Source of the DNA: Colletotrichum lupini
Taxonomy: Eukaryota; Ascomycota; Sordariomycetes; Glomerellales; Glomerellaceae
Reading direction: 5' to 3'
NCBI RefSeq assembly: GCF_023278565.1
Contig: NC_064672.1
Coordinates: 3,286,001-3,350,000, forward strand
DNA length: 64,000 bases
Below the pieces are notes generated by a model. The model was given only the letters and a program-made list of their open reading frames with translations. It did no database searches and was not told the origin of the DNA. Shown one piece after another: positions 52,930 through 64,000 of the stretch; position 1 is the first letter of the stretch; the number at the start of each line of letters is the position of its first letter. Position numbers and translations under genes: made by a program.

Positions 52930-53182
52930 TTACCCCCCTCTTTAATATAAAAAGCGCTATTTATAATATTTAATTCTCTATTTAAATCCTTTATAATTAC
53001 TTTTTATAAGCTTATAATAAGAGTAATTATTACGTTATTATTAGCTTATAATAAGGCCGGGCTATTACTAGTCATTATTTTTATTTATAATACGAGGTTC
53101 TTTAATAATCCCGCGGCTATTAGGTATTATTTATAGAACGCTTATAAGGCTACTAGTATATAATAAAAGCTCTTTATATTAT

Positions 53183-53944
53183 AAGTTCTACTAGGGGGGC
53201 TGTGTTAGTTAGCTAGGGGGGCTATGTCCTACTTTTTTTGATTAATAAAATAATTACGATTTTCTTAGCCGCTAGCCTCGCGCAGAACCTACTTATATAA
53301 ACTTATATAATTCGAAAATTATTTTAGCTTTTATTACGGTAATCGAGAGATCTCGACGAATCTCGATTTTTATTAATTTTAATTAAAACTTCTTTAACTA
53401 CGGCTTTTAATTAGCTAACTAAGTCGCCGGAGCTATAGTTTTATTAATACTATTGAGGTTAATAAGTAGTATTATAGTCGTAAGTAATCTTAAAGTGCGT
53501 AAGTAGTCTAAGCTCTCCTTAGTAATTACTAATATTCCGTTAGATTATAATAAAACTATAGTTTTGCACATAGGCCTATACGTACTCCTAAAGCTCTTTA
53601 ATCGTTACGACTAGTACGAGATACGGCGGGTTAGGTATATCGTACTCTAATTACGTAGGGGTAATTAGGTTAATTAGTAGTACCTCTATCGAAAAGTCGT
53701 GATAGCTTTACTTTTTACGGGCGGCGACGGCGAGGTTAAAGTAGGTTAAAGTAGGTAGGTTAAAGTGGGTAAGTGGAAATAGAAGTGGAAATAGAAGTAG
53801 AAGTGGAAGTAGAAGTGGAAGTAGGTAATTAGTAGTAGTGGAAATCGGTCGGAATAATCCTTGGCCTCTCATTAGTCGGATCACTTTAGGAAAAGTAGGA
53901 CACAGCCCCCCTAGCTAACTAATACAGCCCCCCTAGCAGAACTC
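53183..53944. mobile_element. hAT-like element, longer copy (762 bp)
   Basis: The 8-bp target duplication TATATTAT lies at 53175-53182 and 53945-53952. It has the same terminal inverted repeats as 41616-42085 (AGTTCTACTAGGGGGGCTGT and its complement). The interior is longer and less mutated, with the purine repeat at 53764-53825. No transposase was recognised. It is inserted in chromovirus copy 2. Confidence 0.88.
53764..53825. repeat. GGAAGTAGAAGT-type simple repeat
   Basis: A tandem array of GTGGAAATAGAA and GTGGAAGTAGAA hexamer variants inside the longer hAT-like copy. The shorter copy has only a reduced counterpart in reverse orientation (CTACCTCTACTTACC). Confidence 0.75.
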
Positions 53945-56234
53945 TATATTATATTATATAAGGTCCTTATTATACCCTTTTTAATCGGCTTAGTATTATA
54001 ACTTACTATATTATACTTATAATTTAATTACTTATAAGACCTTATACTTAGGCTTATTAGAGCTATAGAGGATTAATAGCGGGGGGTCTTAGTATTATTT
54101 AAGTAGGGGGTCCTTTATAGCCTTTTTTAGCTTATTCAAGTAGAAAACTAAGTAGGCTTTATTCTCTATAAGTAGTTCTATAATTTATATACTACTTAAG
54201 TTGGTATTAGTAATAAGCTAAGGGCTAGCTTAGGGCTATTATAATTTATTAATATCTTAGGTTTTTTAATAAAATACGTTTATAAATACTTTATTATTAA
54301 TTTTTAAGTTATTAAGCTATTAATAGCGGTTAGTATATTTTTAATATCTTATTTAAGTAACCCCTATATTACTTTTAATAATCTCCTAAGCTTTATAAAT
54401 ACTTTAGGCTATTTTCTAAGCTTTAGTATAATTAAGCTTTTTTTTAATTAAGTTAAAACGTCAAGTTCTAGCGGTTTAATTAAAAAATAGTCGAGGTTAG
54501 TAACTAAATTTAACTTTATAAAGTAATAGCCCTATAGTTTTATTAAGTTAAGCTACGTAAATAAAGTTTATTATAAATAGTATATTACTCTAATTATTTT
54601 AATAATAGTTAATTAGAGGTCGTAATTACTAAAGGATATACTAATTTAAAATATTTATTGAGCTATTTATTTATAAATAATCTATTATTAATAACTATAA
54701 CTTAATATTATAGAGCTTATATAGCTCCCTCTAGAAGTTTAATATAAACTAAAAACTATAGTTAAAAGTAATAATTTTAAATAGCCCGAAAATTAATAAT
54801 ACTCGTTCGTAAAGTATTCTATTTATATCCTACGTAATGATAGTTTTATAATAAGGTACTAATATAGCTCTTTTATTTAGTTTATTAATTATAATATATA
54901 TTATATCGTAGCCTTTTTAATCGGGGGGTATTATTATAAAGTCTATTAAAATATATTATTATAAGTAGTTAAGTATAAGTAGAGGCCTTAGCTCCCCTAG
55001 GGGCTTATTATAGGGTTTTTAAGAATAATAATACGTATAATAATTTTTAACGTATTAATATATATCTACTATAAGGCTAGGCTAGTAGTATTATTATTTA
55101 ATTATCTTAACTACTTTATTATACCCTAAGTATACTAAGAGCCTCTATTTATATACTTTATAGATAATTATAATATATAAATTATCCTCCCTAAATACGA
55201 TAAGCTTATTATTTATTATAAATAATTTATTATTTTAAATCTCTTAGCGCTCATAGCCCTCGGCTATTAGTACTTATATTAAAATAAATAATATTATTGT
55301 TAAGTTATAATTAAGCTTTAATACTTTTTTAATTAATAAGTACCCCTAAAGCTCGTCTTTTAATATAAAGGACCTAATTATAAGCTTAGGCTATTATATT
55401 ACGTTCTTTAATAGCGCTCGTAGCTTAGTAATAATATTTAATAATAATAGCTTTAGTAATATAATAATAAGACCTACGTTTAGTTAGCCTCTTTTAGTAC
55501 TTATTAAGTCCTAATATCCTCGTTCTTTTTTAATAAAGCGTTAATAAGTACGTTTTCTTACCCTAAGTAATACTAAATTTAAAAATTAAAATTAGCTAGG
55601 GCACTAGCTTAGCGGGCTTATTATAAGTTAAAAAGACGCTTTATTATAAAAAATAAGAGTAGTTAGTAGTTTATAATAATATCGAACTTTTAATAATAAC
55701 TAATTAATTTTGCGCACTACTCCTTTAAGTAGATTACTATTATTAATATTTCTATATTATATATAATATAATTAAGCTCTATACCGTTTATAGTTTTTAA
55801 ATAAAACGCTACGGGGTACTATAAACTATTATTTATTTATTATTAAACTAAGGCTTTAGTATATACTAAGTTTAATACGTTAGTTTTTAAATATATAAGT
55901 AGCTCGGGCTTAAAATAACGGAGTATAAGTATTATTATAAGGGCTAGCTTTAGTATTTCGAACGTAGTATCGTAATTAGTATCGAATTAAAAGGGTATAC
56001 TTTTACTAATTAGTTTTATTAATAGTTTAGCTAAGCGCCCGTAGTCTTTTATAAACCTCTTATAAAAATTATAAAAGCTAAAGAATAATTAAATACCTTT
56101 AAGTAATATTAGCGGCTTTTAGTTCTTTATAATAAAGACCTTATCCTCGTTAGGTTATATATTATTAATATTAATAATAAAACCTAAGTACTTCATAATA
56201 ATACTAAATTCGCACTTCTTAATATTAGCTTATA

Positions 56235-57107
56235 TAGTAGTTTTTTTCCGGCTTTATAAGTATAAAAGATCGACCTTAACGGGATTACGCTTTTAAGGGA
56301 AATTATATAATATAATATACTTTTTAATTATATAATACACACAATATATCCTAAGTACGCGCTTAACGTAATATAGTAATTTCGATATAAAAACTACTAT
56401 TTAATTTAGGATAGGTAAGCTATCCTTTACGCAGCGGCGCTAGCTAGAAAGGTTAACGGTAGAGGTCGGTTATAATAATTAGCCGTAATAGTTAGCTATA
56501 ATAATTAGAGGTAGCCCTTAATTATAGAGGTTTTAAACTTTAATAACGACGTAGAGGTTTTTAAAGAAAGGACTAAATAGGCTAATATTTACTACTCTTT
56601 ATATTAGAACTCGTAAAGATTCTTTCTATCCTTATTACTTTTAATATCGCTTAAAGTTACTCTCTATTTAAACTAAACAAATTTACTAAATAAATCTACT
56701 AAATAAATCTACTAAACAAATCCACTAAACAAATTTACTAAATAAACTTATTAATATATAAACTACTACTTAGATAGCTAGTTAAATAACTAGTTAAGAG
56801 GTTAGCTAGTTAAAATACTACCTCGACGAGAACCTATATAAAAGAACAGATTATACTAGACCTAGCTGCCCACGCGGGCTAGCACTAGGAGGTCCTGTGC
56901 GCGTTAGAGTAGGTAAAGCTCGCCCTATAGGTAGCTAGAACTTAGGAGGACTGCGGTAGAAGGTTAGGAGCTGTTAATAAAAGGGAGATAATAGTCGAGT
57001 CGGTTAACTACCATTTTAGCTAGTAGTTAGGTATAGAGCGCATTATACCTAGTTTTCCTTAATACGTAATATACGGTACGGCCCCGGCGGATTGCTCCGT
57101 CGGGGGG
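56235..57107 (-). mobile_element. Family B, internally shortened copy (873 bp)
   Basis: A perfect 15-bp target duplication TAATATTAGCTTATA lies at 56220-56234 and 57108-57122. Both termini are present. It is about 250 bp shorter than 61610-62733 through internal loss. Confidence 0.9.
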
Positions 57108-57129
57108 TAATATTAGCTTATAATCTAGC

Positions 57130-57480
57130 TTTTTATAAGTAATTTAGTATTTTTATAACGTACTTATAGTACTATAGGGAGTCGTTTAAAAAGATTAGGA
57201 TATTATTTATATATATAATATAGAAATTATTTAAATATTTTATTAGTACGTTATTTATATATTATTAATACGTAGCTAGCCTATTATAAAGGCTAAAGGG
57301 TAGTATTTTATATTTATATACTCTATAATAAGTATAAAAAGTTATAAAGTTTCTTAAAATAGGGTTGAAGTAGATATAATAAAAAGCTTATTTAATATTA
57401 AGTTTAGTAAATACTTTAACTTAGCTTAGTTACGTTAATATTTTATTAATTAGAAATAGAGAGTACTAATTCTTTTTTAT
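57130..57480 (-). pseudogene. Chromovirus copy 2 reverse transcriptase relic
   Basis: The minus strand matches the reverse transcriptase segment of copy 1, including the catalytic-pair region near 57200-57240 and the FRTYYK-like region near 57330. It is RIP-mutated with stops. Confidence 0.75.
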
Positions 57481-59797
57481 AATCTTATTTAGCTTTTTAA
57501 AATTAATATAGAACCGTAAACTATTATTATATTTTTTAATAAATAATATAAGTAATATAAAGGGCGCGTTACTAAGCTTAATAAATCCCTTATAAAAGTA
57601 CTTTAAAAAGTAAGCTCTAGTTACCTCTAGTTTAGGTACTAATTATTTATAAAAAGGGTAGTAAGTAAGCTTCTCTTAGCCTCTTTTTATAAGCTTTATT
57701 TTATAATTATAATTATAATATGGCGCTAGTATATTACTTATTATTTTATTAAAAACGTTAGTTTAAAGCTTTAGTACCTTTAGAAGCTTCGTAATAATAA
57801 GGTCTTAAGTCTCTTAATTATCGCTTTTTAGGGGGTCCTCTTATCCTACTTATTTATTTTTAATTATATAGTTTAGCTCGTATAATAATATAAAGCCTAG
57901 CTCGATATCCTCGTATTTTAAGTTAGTTTTAAACGTTAGGGCGCTAATAAAAGTAATATTAAAAATAGTATTAGCTCCTTTATACTAAGTAGAGGTCTAT
58001 ATAGGTTTAGTTTTTTTTAAAAGGGTTAATAATATACTAATAAGCGCGTAATTTATTTTCTAAGTATTTTGAGTATTATTAAATTATTATATATATTAGT
58101 CTCGCGAGCCCTATAGTTAATAAAAGATCTTAATAAGTTTAGGTAATACCCGCTTTTTTTATAATTATTTATTATACCGTATTATATTTATTTTAAATAT
58201 TTCTTATTATTATTTAGTATCGATTTAGTATTATATATCGATAACCTTAGGGGTATATAGGTTTTTTATATCCTTAATAATAATAAAGAGGGTATTTTAT
58301 AGTAGTAGATCCTCGGGCTATATTAAGTACTTATAGCGTATATTTAAGTTAACTTTATAATACTTAAACTACTTCTGCCCTAGGATTAAGTTATAGCGCC
58401 CTATATTAAGTTAAAATAGGGGTGTTTTTAAGAAGACCTAGCGGTTAATATATAAGTTAGTAATTTATACTATACTAACGTTTTTTAATCGCTCGTTATT
58501 AAATTTGATAATAAAAATAGGGTATAATAATTTACTAAATAGGGCTACGTAGAATTCTTATAATAATAGGGTTACGTAATTATTTATAAATCCGTATTTA
58601 TTAGCTCTTATATTAAATAAGGTTTTTAAGTAAATTCTATATTTATTAAATACTATTATAAGCTCGATCTTAAGAAGCTACCCTCTTATAAGATTTTATA
58701 AATTTACTAAATAAATTGCTAATCTTTTATTTTATTTATACTTATTCCCTAGCTAAGAGGTTCTTTATACTAAGGGGCTTAGTTTTTTATTATTAAAAGT
58801 TCGCTACTTATTAATAATAGTATTTATAATAACTATATTAATAATAAGCTTTTTAAAATAGTCCTAAGTGACGTAGCTAGGCTTATTATAAACGAAGTAA
58901 GTATTATTATCCTTAAGCTTTTAATATAAGGCCTTAAGAATAGTCTTATAACTAGTAGTTCGGCTATAAGTATTTTATTTAGTAATACTACTTCTTTTAT
59001 TAATAAGGATAATATAAGTAAGTATAGTACTCTTTAGGGCCCTATTACTAATTAATAAAGACTATATTATATTAATAAGCTAAGTAACGTACTTAGTATA
59101 TTTTTAAAAAGTTATGTCCTTATTTAAATACTTAGAAATAGCTTAGTTCTTAAAATAAATAAAGAGCTTATTATGAAAGCGGTATTTTTATTAAGACTTA
59201 GGGAGCTTATTAATATAAATAAGCTTAATAAAAATAGAGCGCTTTTAGTAAATATCCTTAAGGGTAATAAAAAGGGCGTTTAGTTTATAACTAGCGTTAT
59301 TTATAATAATAAGGTTAGTATAGGCCGACTTAAGTTTATATAATAGTTAGTTAATAATAGTAATCTTATTAAAGGCTAGTATTAGGTAGATAAACTCTAT
59401 TATAGTATTACTAATTTTATTAATAACGTACTCTAAGTAGTATTTATTAGTACTAAAGTTTATATTCTTAAGGCGCTTTATAATACGTTAGAGCTAATAG
59501 GAGAACTTTAGGCCCTTATTATTATTATTATTAATAAAAATAAGGACGTTAAGTATTTTAAATTTATAAGAGGGCTAATATACCGAGGCTAGGGTATTTT
59601 TATAGCTACCCTATACCTCGAGTTTAGTAAGGTACTACTTTAGTATATAATAAATATTATTATTATATTTATTATTACTAATACTAATTATAGAGCCGTT
59701 TTTTAATTACTTAATGCGCTCGCTAAGTATAGTATTAATATAAAGGGCATAGTTTAACTACTTTTTAATATTTTAAAGCTTTATAATTACTATATAT

Positions 59798-59903
59798 TAG
59801 TCTAGCGAGACAGTGTGAGTATCCACTGATACCGTGTATTAATACCGTGTAACCGATATCGAGAATCGCCCGAGCAGCCAGCAAAGGCAGAATACCAAAA
59901 CAA
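59798..59903 (+). mobile_element. Family A, youngest fragment (106 bp)
   Basis: A perfect 15-bp target duplication ATAATTACTATATAT lies at 59783-59797 and 59904-59918. It keeps nearly all its CA and TG dinucleotides (CAGTGTGAGTATCCACTGAT). Its end, CAGAATACCAAAACAAAT, shows the unmutated A 3' tail. The empty site is visible in chromovirus copy 1 near 44170. Confidence 0.92.
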
Positions 59904-60583
59904 ATAATTACTATATATATAACTTTAATATTTTCCTTAATTGTTTCGTAAAACCGCTTAGTACTATTACTTAGCTAGCTAATTATAAAAATAAGTACCT
60001 ATTTAAAATAGTACTAAATAATACGTATTTTGAACTAGCTCTCGACCTAGGTCTAGAGGGTAACGCCCTAATTTTATTTATATAAGTTCTAAATAAATTT
60101 AAAATTAGTATGATATTACTTAGTATTATTAAAAAGGCCTTTATTATGAATTTAAATAAGGGACACGAGCTCGTTATTAACGTAATAAAAGTACTCGAGT
60201 TAATTAGCTTATATAATAGAGGGTAAGAGCTACTTTACGGGTTAATTAAAAAGGTCGACCTCGGGGTCGAATATAGGGAGTTCGGTATTTTTATTAGCAC
60301 CTATAATACTCTAGTACTACTTATATAAGTAGCGACCTTATTAAAAATTATTAATATAAAGAGATATTTACCCTCTTTAGCTCTTATTTCGTATTATAAT
60401 ATTTAATAAAAGGGGTATATATATTTAGAGAGTATTAAGTATTCTATACAATTAATTAATTAATTATTACTTGGTATTGCGCTTTTTTTTAATAAGAGTA
60501 GTTAGTTAGTATAATAAATTAATAAATTAAAATATCATCGTTCTATTTTTAAAAAATATGGTTTTATGAATAATATTAAATAA

Positions 60584-60795
60584 TATTATAAAAGGGAACT
60601 TAAAGTAGGTTAAAACGCTACTATATTAACTTAATAAATATAACTTAATATAAAGAGGGAAAAAGTAGACTAGTAGGTAGAATCTGGGGCGCTGGGCTTT
60701 TAGGCCTAGCGGTCTAGTAGTTACGTAACCTATAGGTGGTCCGTTGGGTGCCTAAGGCCTAGGCGCTAAGGGGCCCAGTACCTAGCGCCGTAATA
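60584..60795 (-). repeat. 5' LTR of chromovirus copy 2
   Basis: 212 bp. Its outer half (about 60680-60790) keeps GGGCGCTGGGC, CCGTTGGGTGCC and other TG-containing words and is the least mutated LTR of the four. Confidence 0.88.
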
Positions 60796-61609
60796 AAGTT
60801 AAAAAGTTAGAAAATTTAAAAAAAAATAGTTTATCGAGATAGTAAGAGTATTTATTAATACTATATATTAATACTATGTAATCGATATTGAGAACCGCCC
60901 GAGTAACTGGTAAAAGTAGAATAAAAAAAGAAAATAAATAATACGCGTAATATGCCCTAAGTACGTACTTAACGTAATATAATAATTTTAATATAAAAAC
61001 TATCATATAATTTAGGATAAGTAAGCTACTTTTTATATAACGGCGCTAATTAAAAAAGTTAGTAATAAAAGTCGCCTATAAAAATTAGAAGCGGCCCTTA
61101 ATTATAAAGGTTTTAAACTTTAAAAGCGACGTAGAGGTTTTTTTTGAAAAAAGGGCTAAAAAGGCTAATATCTAACTACTCTTCGTATTAAAGCTTATAA
61201 AGATTCTTTTTATCCTTATGACTTTTAATATTACCTAAAGCTCTATTTAAACTAGATAGATTTACTAAATAAACTTATTAAACGAACTTATTAATATATA
61301 AACTACTACTCTCTTAGTATATAGTTAGTAACTAGCGGGCTAGGACTTTCTAAATATGCCCCTTAATAAGTCCCCCCCTCTAGGGCTTAATAAATTCTTA
61401 AGTCCCCTTAATACTCTAACTATTATAACTAATATAAATATATTTAAAAAATAATTTAGTACTTTTTAATAATACGGAATTTAGCTGAGTAATAATATAA
61501 ATATTATAAATAGCTAGGTTAATATAGATATTAAGATTCAATATATTAATATTAGTTTTGAAATCATATTTTATAGAGCTAGAAACCTTCTTAATATAGG
61601 CTATATTAT

Positions 61610-62733
61610 CCCCCTAATGGAGTAATCCGCCGGGGCCGTACCGTATATTACGTATTAAGGAAAACTAAGTATAATACGCTCTATACCTAACTAATAACTA
61701 AAATAGCTCCTAACCTTTTACTACCCGCCCATAGGGTAAGCTTTACCCACTTTAACGCGCATAATCCCTCCTAGTACTAACTTATATAAATAGCTAGGTC
61801 TAGTATAATCTATTCTTTTATATAAGTATTATTATTACCTAAGGGGTCCTATAAGAGCTATTTAAAATACTAGCTTATTATTTTAACTTTATATACCTCT
61901 AGCTTATTTATTATAATTATTATAACTAGGCTAGTATTAATATACTAAATTTTAATATTTATATTAACTTAACTATTTATAATACCTATTATATTACTTA
62001 GTTAAACTCCGTATTACTAAAAAGTACTTTATTACTCCTTAGGCGTACTTATATTAATTATAATAGCTATAGTATTAAGCTAGCTAAAGAGGGTACTTAG
62101 CTTAAGAGGGGTAGACTTATTAATAAACATCTTTAGCTTACTAATTATTAACTATATAGTAAGAATAGAGTAGGTTCTTATTAAAGTAGTAGTTTATATA
62201 TTAATAGGTTTATTTAATAGATTTCTTAGTAAATTTATTTAATAGATTTCTTAGTAAATTTATTTAGTAGATTTGTTAAGTAGATTTATTTAGTTTAAAT
62301 AGAGAGTGGCTTTAGGTAATATTAAAAATAATGAAGTTAAAAAGAATCTTTGCGAGCTCTAAAAAATAGTAAATATTAACTTATTTAGCCCTTTTTTTAA
62401 AAACCTCTATATTATTATTAAAGTTTAGAACCTCTATAGTTAGAGAAGGCCGCTTTTAACTATTATAGCTAATTATTATAGTTAATTATTACGGCTAACC
62501 TCTACTATTAACCTTTTTAACTAGTACTACTATATAATAAAAACAGTAGCTTACTTATTCTAAATTAAATAGCAGTTTTTATATTAAAATTATTATATTA
62601 CGTTAAGCACGTACTTAGGATATATTATGCGTATTATATAATTAAAAAGTATATTATATCGTGTGATTTTTTTTAAAAGCGTAATCCCGTTAAGGTTAAA
62701 TTTTTATACTTATAAAGCCGGAAAAGAACCACT
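61610..62733 (+). mobile_element. Family B, full-length (1,124 bp)
   Basis: The 16-bp target duplication ATATAGGCTATATTAT lies at 61594-61609 and 62734-62749. It has a complete 5' hairpin end (one CA mutated to TA) and 3' end GAAAAGAACCACT. It is inserted in another B copy of opposite orientation. Confidence 0.9.
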
Positions 62734-62983
62734 ATATAGGCTATATTATAAATATAAAGGAATATATAAGGGGTCCCCTAACTTTTAATAAAAAAGAGTA
62801 TATAATATAAGATTTAATTATTTACGCGGGCTAGTACTAAGAGGTTTTATATATATTAAAGTAGGTATAGCTTGCCCTTTAGATAGTTAGAATTACGTAG
62901 TAAAAGGTCGGGAGCTATATTGATTAGTAATTAGGTATAGAGCGCAATATACTTAGCTTTCCCTAATTTATAATACATAGTAC

Positions 62984-63990
62984 CCCTTTGGGGTCCGGTC
63001 TGCCTCATGGGGGGCCATCTTTGCCTTTATGGGTAAGCTAGTCTATTAGGGTTAATATCAAGTATCTTTATTACGTACTTTAATAAAACTTTATAACTAA
63101 CTATAGCCGGCCGTAGCCGTTATTAAATACTAACGACCCTACCGCCGTAGTATATTAATCGCCCTCTAAATAGCTAAAAACTACCCCTTACTTTCTGCCT
63201 TTTTTAATAATACTATATTTTTCTTTTTAATCCTTCTTAATTTATTCCTATATAGCGATTCTAAAGTATTAATAATACTTAGGAGTTAGTTAGGTATTTC
63301 AAGGTTATTATATTATATTAATTGAGTATTAATAAGGGTAATACGTATATTAATATACGTATTTTAAATCTTTAAGTTAATAGTATTTAATCCGTATTCC
63401 TTAAGACGACTTTATTATAGTTCGGGGTCCTTTAGTATAATACTTATAAAATCGAACCTCTAGCCCTAGAGGCATCCCTATAGATCGATAAGTTAGCGTC
63501 TTAGTATCTCGATAGTATATATTTAAGAATAAGTAAATAATTTAATAATAATAATAATAGCGTAATAATAATAAACGGCGAGGGAAGTAGCGTTTTTCGA
63601 TTTTAATAAAAGAAACGAGGTAACGAATATATATATATATACGAGTCGAAGTTAAAAGCGTAGTAAATATTAGTATTTATAAAGGTTAGTATTATACTTA
63701 ATAATAGTAACGAGGGTATCTCTAATATTATATTATTATAAGCTACTATTACCTAGAGGGTAGTAAACTTAGCTAAGTAGGTAGTTTATAAAGTAGTAAT
63801 ATCGGGCGCCTAATATTACTATTAATCCGTAATTATAAACTTTATAGGAGGGAAAGTTTAAAAAAGTAGAAAATTTAAAAAAAATAGTCTAATAAGATAA
63901 TATAAGTATTTACTAATACTATATATTAATACTGTATAACCGATATTAAGAATCGCGCGAGTAGCTAGTAAAAGTAAAAATAAAAAAATA
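62984..63990 (+). mobile_element. Family A, full-length at the window edge
   Basis: It starts CCCTTTGGGGTCCGG and ends in an A-rich tail near 63990; total about 1.0 kb. The right target duplication runs off the window. Confidence 0.82.
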
Positions 63991-64000
63991 AATAATATAC

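Larger units (their letters stand above)
52718..60795 (-). mobile_element. Ty3/gypsy chromovirus copy 2, inverted
   Basis: LTRs lie at 52718-52929 and 60584-60795 (both 212 bp), with AAGT flanking both sides (52714-52717 and 60796-60799), a 4-bp target duplication. The polypurine tract reads as TTACCCCCCTC on the plus strand at 52930-52940. Subtracting three nested insertions and their duplications leaves about 6,299 bp, matching copy 1. It lies in the opposite orientation to copy 1. Confidence 0.92.
52681..60937 (+). mobile_element. Family A fragment, split by chromovirus copy 2
   Basis: The 14-bp target duplication ATAATACGCGTAAT lies at 52667-52680 and 60938-60951. The A pieces are 52681-52717 and 60796-60937, about 180 bp in total, a 5'-truncated copy. 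Confidence 0.87.
52569..62983 (-). mobile_element. Family B host copy, multiply interrupted
   Basis: The pieces 52569-52680, 60952-61609 and 62750-62983 add to about 1.0 kb and line up with family B in reverse. The last about 40 bp (5' hairpin end) are displaced by the family A copy at 62984. The guests are an A fragment carrying a chromovirus, and a second B copy. Confidence 0.75.

Noticed and set aside
60782..61006. 74-codon minus-strand frame
   Set aside because: Spans an LTR/family A/family B junction and is an artefact of AT-rich sequence.

Overview
The window is a piece of a filamentous ascomycete chromosome, most likely a Sordariomycete. The evidence is a pentafunctional AROM gene, a divergent histone H3/H4 pair with 60-80 nt introns (GTAAGT-type donors), an Rpn4-like C2H2 regulator, and a large block of repeats mutated in the way repeat-induced point mutation (RIP) does. 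The species cannot be named from sequence alone.

Layout. Bases 1-26,800 have balanced composition and carry five well supported genes: PRP3 (+), histone H3 (-), histone H4 (+), an Rpn4-like C2H2 transcription factor (+) and aro1/AROM (-). H3 and H4 diverge from a 2-kb shared upstream region; the regulator and aro1 converge. All five are housekeeping genes (splicing, chromatin, probable proteasome-gene control, aromatic amino acids) and all look intact. Corrected models are given: H3 and H4 have two introns each, the regulator has one in-frame 60-nt intron, and aro1 ends in a 24-codon second exon. An 11.8-kb stretch of normal composition between H4 and the regulator has no gene I can support.

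At about 26,800, only 0.5 kb upstream of the aro1 start, composition changes abruptly. From there to 64,000 the sequence is AT-rich, has almost no CA or TG dinucleotides but keeps CG, and has no intact ORF. It is a nest of transposons. I resolved: two families of about 1.0-1.1 kb (called A and B here) with 12-16 bp target-site duplications and variable 5' truncation, the signature of target-primed reverse transcription; two copies of a 6.3-kb Ty3/gypsy chromovirus with 212-bp LTRs, in opposite orientations; two hAT-like elements with about 54-bp inverted ends and 8-bp target duplications; two 190-bp solo LTRs; a Ty1/copia relic; and a 3.4-kb element with 85-bp inverted ends. Insertions sit inside insertions to a depth of five or six, and target duplications allow the order to be read. 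Subtracting the nested pieces gives matching lengths for independent copies (6,305 and about 6,299 bp for the chromoviruses; about 0.98-1.05 kb for A), which supports the reconstruction.

The most novel content is the A/B pair of apparently non-autonomous non-LTR retroelements that repeatedly insert into each other and themselves. Their GC-rich 5' ends can fold into hairpins and have resisted RIP better than their bodies.
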